A stretch of DNA of 47,686 bases from Rheinheimera sp. (GCA_003482455.1 DMYW01000047.1:1-47686), one strand, 5' to 3'. Positions 39,185 through 46,411 are shown, numbered from the stretch's first letter. Numbers and translations: made by a program. Notes: a model not told the origin generated them from the letters alone.

Positions 39185-39481
39185 TTATGCGCAGTTATCA
39201 GAGTATTCATTTATCAAATGTTGACGCTTCTGATCGTCAATACAATCCAAAAGTCGGTTTCGCTCTTCAATCAACTCAATGTTTCGTGGAATGCGGCGAC
39301 CTTTATCGTTGATGCTTTCGGCTGCCCGCATGTCTCGCAAAAGTTGAATCGCGGCCTCGCCAAAAGCATTGCTATTTAAAGGCTGAAGTCCTTTTTTTCC
39401 CGATTTTTTAAAGGCCTTGATTGCGAGCAGCGAAGCTGCCACCACGAGACCGATCGCGATTAGTACGATTGTTGTTTCCAT
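39185..39481 (-). CDS. Single-membrane-span protein, second gene of the Rex-position pair
   Basis: 98 residues: an N-terminal membrane anchor (IVLIAIGLVVAASLLAI) and a charged cytoplasmic part, mostly helical (AAIQLLRDMRAAESINDKG, RNIELIEERNRLLDCIDD). A strong AGGGGGG ribosome site precedes the ATG, which lies 74 bases inside the end of the preceding gene. Not recognised. With the polytopic partner it forms a two-gene membrane system between the two immunity regulators. Confidence 0.65.
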   Translation of the reverse strand: METTIVLIAIGLVVAASLLAIKAFKKSGKKGLQPLNSNAFGEAAIQLLRDMRAAESINDKGRRIPRNIELIEERNRLLDCIDDQKRQHLINEYSDNCA

Positions 39482-39959
39482 AATCCCCCCTTAAATCCTT
39501 CTGGCTTGGAATAACTTGGGCTACCACAAGTAACACAATAAAAAAGTTAGACACTGCAATTCCGATCCCATATGCGTCTTTCATATCAAGACTGGGTAGC
39601 AAGTGGATGTCGACGATGCGTGCACAATGCAAAAACCACATGAACAAATGCAGGATGAGCAACCCTTGCAACACTGGTTTTTTAATAATCCAAGCCTTGC
39701 TCACCCACAAATATACTGTACATAAATACAGTAAGTCCAGCCCTACCCAAAAAAGGTACCGAAGCACATGCCATTGATCAAAGGCTTTTATTTCACAGTG
39801 GTAAGCTTTTGATATTGCGTAAAAAAGGGCTGTGACGGAAGCGAGCCAGAACCCAGATAGATTCCGCTTGGTAAATGCAATTCCGGCCAATACGACTAAG
39901 GTGTAAAGGTAGAGATTACCTATCCCAAAAAGACCTGATTGAACAACGCACGACTCCAT
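39408..39959 (-). CDS. Polytopic membrane protein at the Rex position
   Basis: 183 residues with about five hydrophobic segments (for example LYTLVVLAGIAF, FWLASVTALFYAI, YLFWVGLDLLYLCTVYLWV, LQGLLILHLFMWFLHCA, SNFFIVLLVVAQVI) and a polar C-terminal tail rich in Asn and Arg, most of which is encoded in the overlap with the next gene. ATG at 39959 follows GGAGGG by four bases. The topology resembles RexB-like or other exclusion membrane proteins, but there is no recognisable sequence family. The genes are transcribed opposite to the flanking regulators. Confidence 0.65.
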   Translation of the reverse strand: MESCVVQSGLFGIGNLYLYTLVVLAGIAFTKRNLSGFWLASVTALFYAISKAYHCEIKAFDQWHVLRYLFWVGLDLLYLCTVYLWVSKAWIIKKPVLQGLLILHLFMWFLHCARIVDIHLLPSLDMKDAYGIGIAVSNFFIVLLVVAQVIPSQKDLRGDYGNNNRTNRDRSRGGSFAARNQGL

Positions 39960-39980
39960 CACACCCTCCGTGGCCCGATG

Positions 39981-40082
39981 CTAATTGGTTTTCTTTGGCG
40001 GCGGGTCTTCATCATCACCATCACCGCCGCCAGGGCAGTAACAGTACTTGCTGAAAATCACTGTATCAGTGATTATTTTCAT
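39981..40082 (-). CDS. 33-residue peptide with acidic Pro-rich tail
   Basis: Reads MKIITDTVIFSKYCYC followed by PGGGDGDDEDPPPKKTN, with GGAGGG seven bases before the ATG and the next gene starting 21 bp after its stop. The amphipathic N-terminus ends in a Cys-Tyr-Cys group, then a flexible acidic tail. Its first codons overlap a perfect hairpin (40056-40074). An extended -10 (TGGTATAAG on the minus strand) lies about 70 bp upstream. No family known; the good ribosome site and operon position support translation. Confidence 0.5.
   Translation of the reverse strand: MKIITDTVIFSKYCYCPGGGDGDDEDPPPKKTN
40056..40074. repeat. Perfect 8-bp dyad in the start of the 33-residue gene
   Basis: AATCACTG, TAT, CAGTGATT. 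It may be an operator or an mRNA hairpin covering the first codons. It is not a LexA box, since the arms and spacing differ. The rest of 40083-40287 shows only repeated AAGCCTGAC words and no gene. Confidence 0.6.
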
Positions 40083-40287
40083 TGTAAATCCCTCCATTGA
40101 TCATCATAATCACCAATGCGGTGACTATGAACATCATCTTATACCAAAAATAGATACAACTTGGCTACAACGAGTCATCTGCGTTTTGGGAAAATGACGG
40201 CTTTGATTGTTTTCCGTCTAAAAGCCTGACGGCAGGAAAGCCTGACTTGCTGTATGGTCGAAATCCATAACCTGTTGAGACTATTCG

Positions 40288-40593
40288 ATGGATAAAGCTC
40301 GTGGAGAACGAATCGCAAAAGCGATGAAGCATGCCGGCTTCACGCGGGATTCGCTCGCTATGGCAACGGGTTACAGCGCAGGTACAATATCTAAAATTAA
40401 GTCAGGAGCAGAGTTTAAGACTGATCAGCTCCTTGCAATATGCTCCGTTCTTAAAGTCTCTCCCAATTACATTCTTGGCATTGCTGGCCACTCACCATCA
40501 GCCGAGCAAATAGCTCGAAGCCTCACTTTGCTTAACTGCGACCAAACCAATTCAAGCATTTCTCAGCTGATTGAAAAAATATCCAAGCGGTGA
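40288..40593 (+). CDS. Second XRE-type regulator
   Basis: 101 residues with a clear helix-turn-helix at residues 6-60 (GERIAKAMKHAGFTRDSLAMATGYSAGTISKIKSGA, then TDQLLAICSVLKVSPNYILG). The C-terminal part is short and lacks a peptidase domain. It lies immediately upstream of the plus-strand early operon, and an operator dyad overlaps its stop codon. The ribosome site is weak (GAG). It may be the second immunity regulator controlling the early plus-strand arm; whether it or the 38687 gene is the main repressor is unclear. Confidence 0.8.
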   Translation: MDKARGERIAKAMKHAGFTRDSLAMATGYSAGTISKIKSGAEFKTDQLLAICSVLKVSPNYILGIAGHSPSAEQIARSLTLLNCDQTNSSISQLIEKISKR

Positions 40594-40644
40594 ATATATT
40601 CATCATTTGTGGTTGACATCGGATTTGAGGGTGATTATATTCAC
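40590..40644 (+). promoter_or_regulatory. Strong early promoter with two repressor operators (PL-like)
   Basis: TTGACA (40613-40618), 17-bp spacer, TATATT (40636-40641). GTGATTATATTCAC (40631-40644) covers the -10, and GTGAATATATTCAT (40590-40603) lies upstream of the -35; centres are 41 bp apart. A GGAGG ribosome site for the first gene follows at 40665-40669. Confidence 0.8.
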
Positions 40645-40674
40645 TGCATAGCGATTATAACCACGGAGGTTCAC

Positions 40675-41040
40675 ATGAGCTTGCAGTCAGCAGTAATGAT
40701 AAAGGAAAGCATCACACACAATACAGGCTACTCAGCCCGCGTATGTATCCAAAATGGACAGTTTGAAGCAGAGGCCATTTTGCCTGGCACAGAAAAACAA
40801 CTGTCTACCATTCAGCGTTCGGCACTGTACGTCATCTATCGCAATTCGGGTGGAAGTGACGATGCATGCGGCATAAACGCAGCGCTGCAATCCGGGGTGT
40901 TTGATTGTCGCTCGCAAGCGGAGTCAGTCCTAGAGAACTTGGCCTCATTTGGCTGGCTGCTGCGCACCTATACCAATCGTTATGCCCTTTCAGAAAAAGG
41001 TCGCAACTTCGTCATGCGCCGTCTTGGCGCCAATGCGTGA
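40675..41040 (+). CDS. First protein of the plus-strand early operon, winged-helix-like
   Basis: 121 residues; GGAGG lies five bases before the ATG. The C-terminal half (TIQRSALYVIYRNSGG, VLENLASFGWLLRTYTNRYALSEKGRNFVMRRL) looks like a winged-helix domain. It is the first gene after the operator-controlled promoter, where lambda carries N, but there is no basic Arg-rich N-type motif. It may be a DNA-binding regulator. No named family recognised. Confidence 0.65.
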   Translation: MSLQSAVMIKESITHNTGYSARVCIQNGQFEAEAILPGTEKQLSTIQRSALYVIYRNSGGSDDACGINAALQSGVFDCRSQAESVLENLASFGWLLRTYTNRYALSEKGRNFVMRRLGANA

Positions 41041-41050
41041 GGTCCGAATT

Positions 41051-41314
41051 ATGACTAGCCCAACCCTTTGGATGCTTATGGCTCAATTCAATGGCCAAGC
41101 AACCGTGACGCTCGAAAGCATCTGTAACCAATATTTCGGCATGTCCTCTCAGAAGGCGTCTGTAAGCGCTCAGAAGTGCACATTGCCTGTACCCGCGTTC
41201 CGACTCAGCTCAAGCCAAAAAAGCCCGTGGCTGGTCCATCTGTCCGATTTAGCGCTGCACATCGACAAGTGCCGCGAATTGGCATCCAAAGAAAACATCC
41301 ACCGAGCAGCTTGA
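41051..41314 (+). CDS. PrtN-like (pyocin activator family) DNA-binding protein
   Basis: 87 residues. The pattern TLWMLMAQFNGQATVTLESICNQYFGMS, then LPVPAFRLSSSQKSPWLVHLSDLALHIDKCR, matches the pyocin activator PrtN family. In Pseudomonas, PrtN activates pyocin and lysis genes in response to DNA damage. In prophages, members of this family are found in early arms as small DNA-binding proteins, possibly activators or excision factors. Its position in the early arm fits either. Family match is good; role in this phage is inference. Confidence 0.8.
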   Translation: MTSPTLWMLMAQFNGQATVTLESICNQYFGMSSQKASVSAQKCTLPVPAFRLSSSQKSPWLVHLSDLALHIDKCRELASKENIHRAA

Positions 41315-41321
41315 GGTAGTT

Positions 41322-41999
41322 ATGAAGGAAATTTTAAGTGCACTGGCCGAGCGGCCAATGACACCACCGGTACTGGCGCGGACGATTGGCGTAGACCCTG
41401 AAGTGCTTGGCGATATGGTGACATCGCTGATTGCTCAAGATCTGGTTGAAGAGGAGGGCGTCAAGCTGGCCATCACTGACACTGGCCGACGCGCGCTAAG
41501 CATGGCGACAGCTGCTCACGCTTTGCCACAAGCAGGATCGTTGATGGAGCTTGGCGATGATGTTGCCGAGCAACAAGCGCCTGAGGCTGAGGCTCTACTT
41601 CAATTTATGGCCGAGCCAGTATCGGCAACAAAGATTGCCGAAGCGTCTGGTATCGATGTGCGCGTAGTTCGCTCATTGCTGAACGAGCTTAAATCACGTC
41701 GATTAGCTCAGAAGTATGGCAACGGCTACTGGAAAGCAATTCCAGTCCTGGCAGCCGTCGAGGTGGTTGAAGACGTGATCGAGGTTGATGTACCCGCAGC
41801 GTTTGAACTGGCCATCACTGGAACTGTACCAACAGACATTGAGGCAGCGCTTGCCAACCTGAGCTCTGCACTGACTAAACGCGAAATCAACAACCTACCA
41901 ACCAAGCTGGCAGTCCTTGAGCGCTTATCCGCTCTGTTGGATCCAACCATTGCGACGGTACTCACCGAAATTCAGAACGACTTGAAGGTGGCAGCATGA
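41322..41999 (+). CDS. Protein with two winged-helix-like segments
   Basis: 225 residues. Residues 1-60 (KEILSALAERPMTPPVLARTIGV...TDTGRRAL) and 85-140 (EALLQFMAEPVSATKIAEASGIDVRVVRSLLNELKSRRLAQKYG) each look like a winged-helix. The C-terminal part (LANLSSALTKREINNLPTKLAVLERLSALL) is helical and recalls phage proteins of unknown function near exonuclease genes. Its stop overlaps the exonuclease start. It is probably a DNA-binding early protein. Confidence 0.65.
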   Translation: MKEILSALAERPMTPPVLARTIGVDPEVLGDMVTSLIAQDLVEEEGVKLAITDTGRRALSMATAAHALPQAGSLMELGDDVAEQQAPEAEALLQFMAEPVSATKIAEASGIDVRVVRSLLNELKSRRLAQKYGNGYWKAIPVLAAVEVVEDVIEVDVPAAFELAITGTVPTDIEAALANLSSALTKREINNLPTKLAVLERLSALLDPTIATVLTEIQNDLKVAA

Positions 42000-42574
42000 A
42001 CCACATCATGATCGACATCGAAACGCTGAGCACTGCCAAGAACGCCGCTCTGGTTAGCATCGGAGCCGTGTTCTTCAACCCGGCAACAGGCGAGCTTGGC
42101 GAAAAATTCTATCGCACTGTGACTCGCCGTAGCTGCGAAGATACATGGATGGATGTTGACGAAAACACTGTCGCGTGGTGGGAAAAGCAGAGTGAGGTAG
42201 TTCGTGCCGCTCTCAACTGCCCTAATGCGCTGCCTGTGGCCGTTGCCCTGCACCAATTTGCTGCGTGGATTGAGATCCACAGCGAAGAACACAAGCCGTT
42301 TGTGTGGGGCAATGGTCCAAGCTTTGATTGCGCCATCCTTGCCACAGCGTTTGCTGCAGTTGGCATCAAGTTGCCTTGGCGCTATTCCAACGAGCGCTGT
42401 GTTCGCACCATCGTCGACCTTGGCCGCTCACTGCTGGGTATCGACCCCAAGCACTCACAAATCGCCGGTGTTGCACACAACGCTTTGGACGATGCAATTC
42501 ACCAGGCTAAGTACGTCAGCCAAATCTACCAATCACTGTCGGCCATGGCTGCACCTCGTGAGGTGGCAGCATGA
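41996..42574 (+). CDS. DnaQ-fold 3'-5' exonuclease (RNase T/exodeoxyribonuclease-VIII-like)
   Basis: 192 residues. DEDDh motifs are visible: IDIETL (Asp-x-Glu), the Asp in GNGPSFDCAIL, and HNALDDA (His and Asp) near residue 160. This is the DUF5051 or phage exonuclease VIII-like pattern (HIMIDIETLSTAKNAALVSIGAVFF). Encoded between a DNA-binding protein and a small unknown gene in the early arm, it probably takes part in recombination or in shutting off host functions. Starts by ATGA overlap. Confidence 0.9.
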   Translation: MNHIMIDIETLSTAKNAALVSIGAVFFNPATGELGEKFYRTVTRRSCEDTWMDVDENTVAWWEKQSEVVRAALNCPNALPVAVALHQFAAWIEIHSEEHKPFVWGNGPSFDCAILATAFAAVGIKLPWRYSNERCVRTIVDLGRSLLGIDPKHSQIAGVAHNALDDAIHQAKYVSQIYQSLSAMAAPREVAA

Positions 42575-42837
42575 TCACCGGCAAAACAATTACCGGCATT
42601 GAAGCCGTGGACCAATTCGGCCTCTACCAAATGTTGAGCATGCACTGTGTTGTTGTGACCAAGGTTCTCGGCGATGGCCAAGTGCAGTTGCGGTTTGGCG
42701 GCATCGTTGACCCTAGCAATTGCACTATCGACGAGCCAGACGGCGCTCTGTTCTATGTCGAATACGAAGAGAACGACGATTTCTATTTGGAAAGCGTTTT
42801 TGAAGATACTCAGATTGTTTTGTTGGAGGTGGTGTGA
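42571..42837 (+). CDS. Small early protein, unknown
   Basis: 88 residues, acidic and beta-rich (YQMLSMHCVVVTKVLGDGQVQLRF, ending EDTQIVLLEVV). Both ends overlap neighbours (ATGA with the exonuclease, TGATG with the DGQHR gene), so it is firmly in the operon. No family recognised. Its tight coupling to the DGQHR gene may mean a joint role. Confidence 0.65.
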   Translation: MITGKTITGIEAVDQFGLYQMLSMHCVVVTKVLGDGQVQLRFGGIVDPSNCTIDEPDGALFYVEYEENDDFYLESVFEDTQIVLLEVV

Positions 42838-43916
42838 TGGATGATATGCGCTTTAACTTTCCTGCTGCTCGCGGGGTCCAAGGTGGTCGCACATTTTACA
42901 CTGCGTGCATCCCCTTCGGCATGCTGGCTCGGTTACTGGCTATTGATACAGGTAACGTTCTGGACCGCAGCCAACGCGCGGTAGACCCTAAACGAGCTAA
43001 GGCGATCAGCCAATACATCTTGGACAATCCTGAAAGTTTTGTATTGCCAGCGCTAACCGGTGTTGTTGAAGACGAAACGCTGATTTTCAATACTGCTGGA
43101 GCAAAGTCTTCAGTCGGTGAGCTGAGCCTGTCAATGGATGCCATCATTAAGTTGTTCGATGGCCAGCACCGGGCAACTGGCATCATGGCCGCGCTGAAGG
43201 AGCGCATGCCAACACTGAAGGGGCAGCAAGTCACTATTCAGCTATTTGTGAACATGACACTGGAAGACCGGCAACAAGCGTTCTCTGACATCAACAGCAA
43301 CGCCAAAGCTGTAAGCGCCAGTCTGAACATGGTCTATGACCGCCGCAATGATGCTGTGACTGCCATCGCTGAGCAAATCGAGAAGGTTGACGCCTGGAAA
43401 GGCCGCATCGACCACGAAAACAACATCGCCAAATCACACAACACCCTTTTCTCATTCCGTCATGCAGTGCAGGCCAGCCGCCTCGCTTTGGCACTCAAAG
43501 CCAAGCAAGTGCCAAACGAATTTGAAGTGCGCAGCATCAGCTCATGGTGGAATACCGTTGCACCGGCTGTGGGTTGGAATCTCGCAGAGCGGATTGCAGC
43601 AACTAAAGACGACAAAGAGTGCATCGCACTGCGTGAGGCTGCAGCCAACAGCGTGGCCTTCACTGCAGCGGGCCTGATGGCTATTGGTCGTGCATATGCG
43701 CTTATCAAATCAAGAAAAGGCAATAGGTTTTCACTGATTTCTGTGGGTGAAGCACTGGCTCAGCTTGATTGGAGCAAATCGGCTGATATGTGGCAAGGCA
43801 ACTTGGTCGATGAAAACGGCAACATGAAGTCAGGAACCTCCGGCCAAATCGCTGCAGCTGAGCTGATTGTTGAATCCGTGATTTCGTATATGGAATGCAT
43901 GGAGAGCGCAGCATGA
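42837..43916 (+). CDS. DGQHR-domain (DndB-like) protein
   Basis: 359 residues from the ATG at 42837 with GGAGG seven bases before it. The DGQHR motif (residues 108-112, in IIKLFDGQHRATGI) and the following FSDINSNAKAVSASLNMVYD stretch define the DGQHR family, which includes DndB, the regulator of DNA phosphorothioate modification, and related proteins of DNA-modification systems. No dndCDE genes are present here. It overlaps the Dam gene by four bases, so it may sense or regulate DNA modification or protect phage DNA. Family sure, role unknown. Confidence 0.88.
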   Translation: MDDMRFNFPAARGVQGGRTFYTACIPFGMLARLLAIDTGNVLDRSQRAVDPKRAKAISQYILDNPESFVLPALTGVVEDETLIFNTAGAKSSVGELSLSMDAIIKLFDGQHRATGIMAALKERMPTLKGQQVTIQLFVNMTLEDRQQAFSDINSNAKAVSASLNMVYDRRNDAVTAIAEQIEKVDAWKGRIDHENNIAKSHNTLFSFRHAVQASRLALALKAKQVPNEFEVRSISSWWNTVAPAVGWNLAERIAATKDDKECIALREAAANSVAFTAAGLMAIGRAYALIKSRKGNRFSLISVGEALAQLDWSKSADMWQGNLVDENGNMKSGTSGQIAAAELIVESVISYMECMESAA

Positions 43917-44452
43917 ACCGCGACGCATACCGTACACCTCCGGAGCTGTTCGCAGCTCTGGACGTTGAATTCAACTTCAAAATCGATGTGGCAGCGAGTG
44001 CTGAAAATGCACTGTGCACCAACTATATAACTGAAGACGATGACTCATTAAGCCGTCACTGGATGAATTATCGCGAATGCGTCAACACCTACGCGTGGTG
44101 CAATCCACCTTACTCAGACATTGGACCGTGGGTTAGAAAAGCTGCGGAGCAAGCGCAAACCAATGGCATCGGCTGCGTGATGTTGGTGATGGCCGACACA
44201 AGCGTCGGCTGGTACGCCGAAGCAATCAAGACCTGCAATGAAGTTCGTTTCATTGTCGGCGGTCGCATTAGCTTTCTGGACCCAGTTACTGGCAAACCAG
44301 CCGCTGGCAACAACAAAGGCAGCATGTTCCTGATTTGGCATCCATTCGGACGCGCCGCACCAATCGTTAGCCACGTTGACCGCGACACACTGTTAGCCGC
44401 CGGCCGTGAGCTGATTGCACTTAACAACCAACCAGAATTGAGCGCGGCCTAG
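43913..44452 (+). CDS. Phage Dam-type N6-adenine methyltransferase
   Basis: 179 residues. Starts MNRDAYRTPPELFAALDVEF, followed by DVAASAENALCTNYI and the catalytic motif NPPY at residues 64-67, then FIVGGRISFLDP. This is the phage DNA N-6-adenine-methyltransferase (Dam) family, short and without target recognition extension. It probably methylates adenine in phage DNA to evade restriction. The start overlaps the DGQHR stop (ATGA). Confident. Confidence 0.92.
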   Translation: MNRDAYRTPPELFAALDVEFNFKIDVAASAENALCTNYITEDDDSLSRHWMNYRECVNTYAWCNPPYSDIGPWVRKAAEQAQTNGIGCVMLVMADTSVGWYAEAIKTCNEVRFIVGGRISFLDPVTGKPAAGNNKGSMFLIWHPFGRAAPIVSHVDRDTLLAAGRELIALNNQPELSAA

Positions 44453-44469
44453 TGCCGCTGGAGTGAGAT

Positions 44470-44946
44470 ATGGGTCACAAAGTTTTATTTGACGGAAATG
44501 GGTCGGGCATTATTCAAGTTGTAGGTCTTGGCCTTTTCGTTCCTGCGGAGAAGCACAACGAAGTTATGCAAAAGTGGGAGCAAGCCCAAGCCGAGCGTGA
44601 CGCACTGGCCAAGGAAGTAGACGCAGCCAACGACCGCAACGCTGAATTGATTGAAGAGCGCGATGCGTTGGCGGCACAGGTTGAGGCATTGCGTTCAGCT
44701 TACCAAAATCTGTGTGGAGCAATTGACGATATGGACAATTGCGAAGAAGGCACAGCCGAAATGGAAACCGCAATTGGTGAAATGTTTCACGCAATGCGAA
44801 ATGGATACAACAAGGTGCACGCAACACCGCTGCAATGCCTGCGCGATGTTATAGCAGCCGCTATTATGCGGTTCGCCGCACAGAACTTCATTGACTATAA
44901 AATTGCCAGCGAATACGCCGACAAAATGTGGCAAGGCGGTGAGTAA
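44470..44946 (+). CDS. Ead/Ea22-like coiled-coil protein
   Basis: 158 residues. The N-terminus (GLGLFVPAEKHNEVMQKW) leads into a coiled coil with EQAQAERDALAKEVDAANDRN and ERDALAAQVEALR, the repeats seen in the Ead/Ea22-like family of lambdoid early arms. The C-terminus (LRDVIAAAIMRFAAQNFIDYKIASEYADKM) is helical. Ea22-type genes influence lysis-lysogeny choice in lambdoid phages. Its stop overlaps the next start as TAATG. The family call is likely, not proven. Confidence 0.65.
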   Translation: MGHKVLFDGNGSGIIQVVGLGLFVPAEKHNEVMQKWEQAQAERDALAKEVDAANDRNAELIEERDALAAQVEALRSAYQNLCGAIDDMDNCEEGTAEMETAIGEMFHAMRNGYNKVHATPLQCLRDVIAAAIMRFAAQNFIDYKIASEYADKMWQGGE

Positions 44947-45167
44947 TGGCTGACATCATCGACCAAGCACAGGAACTGACTCAGTTCTCATGTGAAAACC
45001 AAATCAACAGAGCCAGAGCCGCGGCCAAAGAGTTCGGCCATGGCTACTGCCTCAACTGTGGCGTCTCACTGGCGCCAACCCACTCATACTGCGATGCCGA
45101 TTGCCGTGACGACCACAGCAAGCGCGAACGCATGCGCGGTATCAAAATCACCGGCTACGACCAGTAG
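44946..45167 (+). CDS. Small zinc-ribbon-like protein
   Basis: 73 residues. HGYCLNCGVSLAPTHSYCDADCRDDHSKRERM contains a Cys-x2-Cys plus Cys-x3-Cys pair, suitable for one zinc ion, with a basic helix after it. Similar small proteins occur beside SSB or methyltransferase genes in phages. It could bind nucleic acid or polymerase; no named family is certain. Confidence 0.7.
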   Translation: MADIIDQAQELTQFSCENQINRARAAAKEFGHGYCLNCGVSLAPTHSYCDADCRDDHSKRERMRGIKITGYDQ

Positions 45168-45190
45168 CCTGGCATTTACAAGGAATAAAA

Positions 45191-45775
45191 ATGGCTCGTG
45201 GAATTAACAAAGTAATTTTGATTGGCAACTTGGGCGCGGATCCAGAAGTGCGCTATATGCCCCAAGGCGGAGCCGTGGCAAGCATCACAGTGGCCACAAG
45301 CGAAAGCTGGACAGACAAACAGACTAATGAACGCAAAGAACAAACCGAATGGCATCGCGTGGTGATTTATCAGCGCTTGGCCGAGATAGCCGGTGAATAC
45401 CTGCGCAAAGGCAGCAAGGTGTATATCGAGGGACGCTTACGCACACGCAAGTGGCAGGATCAGCAAGGCGTAGAACGTTATACCACTGAGATTATCGCAG
45501 GTGAGTTGCAGATGCTGGACGGTAAACCAGAAGGCACTCAAGCACAGCCAGCCCCAGCCACTGTAGCGGGCGGTAACTATCAGGTGCCACAACAGCCCCA
45601 GTACAAACAGCAGTCTCCACGGGGCGGGCAGCCATTCCCGAACTCTGCCGCTAATCGCCAGGCTCAAGGTTACAGCCAGCAAATGCCGCCGGCAATGCAG
45701 CCACCGCCGTTTGACGATGACATTCCATTCGCGCCGATGGGTCTAGAGTGTCGGCGAATGCTTCACTGCATTTGA
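45191..45775 (+). CDS. ssb: Single-stranded DNA-binding protein with extended C-terminus
   Basis: 194 residues. The OB-fold (MARGINKVILIGNLGADPEVRY, WHRVVIYQRLAEIAGEYLRKGS, VYIEGRLRTRKWQDQ) equals bacterial and phage SSB. A Gln/Pro-rich linker follows. The acidic tip DDDIPF that contacts host replication proteins is present, but 14 residues (APMGLECRRMLHCI) follow it, while most SSBs end at the tip. AAGGA precedes the ATG and a terminator follows the stop by three bases. The C-terminal section is repeated downstream. Confidence 0.95.
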   Translation: MARGINKVILIGNLGADPEVRYMPQGGAVASITVATSESWTDKQTNERKEQTEWHRVVIYQRLAEIAGEYLRKGSKVYIEGRLRTRKWQDQQGVERYTTEIIAGELQMLDGKPEGTQAQPAPATVAGGNYQVPQQPQYKQQSPRGGQPFPNSAANRQAQGYSQQMPPAMQPPPFDDDIPFAPMGLECRRMLHCI

Positions 45776-45780
45776 CATAA

Positions 45781-45801
45781 AGCCCCGATTGGGGCTTTTT
45801 T
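45781..45801 (+). terminator. Terminator after ssb
   Basis: AGCCCC, loop GATT, GGGGCT and TTTTT. It ends the plus-strand early operon. Confidence 0.88.
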
Positions 45802-45863
45802 CATGTCTGCAAAAGCATGTACACTTTCACGCGAATGCCTTGCTTGAGCGGAAACCAACTAAC

Positions 45864-46178
45864 ATGAAAAAAAGACCGATTTTGGCTATAGCCGTAACCT
45901 TGATGCTTTGCGCCAGCAACAGTTTTGCTGAATGCGTTATCAATGAACCGCCGGCCATTCCTGACGGAGCTACCGCCACTGATGAGCAAATGAGAGAGAC
46001 TCTAAAACTTGTTAAGGAATATACTGCTTTAACTCAGGAGTATTTTGCCTGTCTGGAATCCGAGTCCAAAGGGAAACAAGATCAAGAGTGGGTCGTATCA
46101 TACAACAAGCAAACTGAAAAGCTGAAGCGCTTGGCATCGGATTTGAGCAAGCAATATGAAGTGTTTAAGTCAAAGTGA
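45864..46178 (+). CDS. Small secreted protein, copy 1
   Basis: 104 residues with a signal peptide (MKKRPILAIAVTLMLCASNSFA). The mature protein begins ECVINEPPAIPDGATAT and continues as a helical region (QMRETLKLVKEYTALTQEYFACLES), with two Cys residues that may form a disulfide. The PP(A)IPDGATAT motif recalls small exported proteins found in proteobacterial genomes and prophages. No strong ribosome site is visible. The promoter must lie in the 60 bp after the ssb terminator. A diverged second copy lies 548 bp downstream. Confidence 0.75.
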   Translation: MKKRPILAIAVTLMLCASNSFAECVINEPPAIPDGATATDEQMRETLKLVKEYTALTQEYFACLESESKGKQDQEWVVSYNKQTEKLKRLASDLSKQYEVFKSK

Positions 46179-46185
46179 TTTGAGC

Positions 46186-46323
46186 GTGGCGAGCGGTAGA
46201 TTCCAATCACCGCAATGGCAACAACCAGGAAATGCACCAGCAATGCAGCCGCCGCCGTTTGACGATGACATTCCATTCGCGCCGATGGGTCTAGAGTGTT
46301 GGCGCATGCTTCACTGCGTTTGA
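46186..46323 (+). pseudogene. Duplicated ssb C-terminal remnant
   Basis: Between the two secreted-protein genes an in-frame remnant reads ...AMQPPPFDDDIPFAPM then GLECWRMLHCV and stop. It matches the end of ssb, including the extension after DDDIPF. No OB-fold and no start precede it. It came along with the tandem duplication. Confidence 0.85.
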
Positions 46324-46328
46324 GATAA

Positions 46329-46349
46329 AGCCCCGAATGGGGCTTTTTT
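46329..46349 (+). terminator. Duplicated terminator
   Basis: AGCCCC, loop GAAT, GGGGCT and TTTTTT: the copy of the ssb terminator. Stem kept, loop changed. It should terminate transcription from the first secreted-protein gene. Confidence 0.85.
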
Positions 46350-46411
46350 CATGTCTGCAAAAGCATCTACACTTACACGCAAATGTATTGATTGAGCGGA
46401 AACCAACTAAC

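Noticed and set aside
40056..40074. AATCACTG-TAT-CAGTGATT as a second LexA box
   Set aside because: The arms do not fit CTGT-N8-ACAG; the dyad has only three central bases.
43460..43723. Minus-strand frames opposite the DGQHR gene
   Set aside because: They have codon patterns of shadow frames, no ribosome sites and no recognisable domains.
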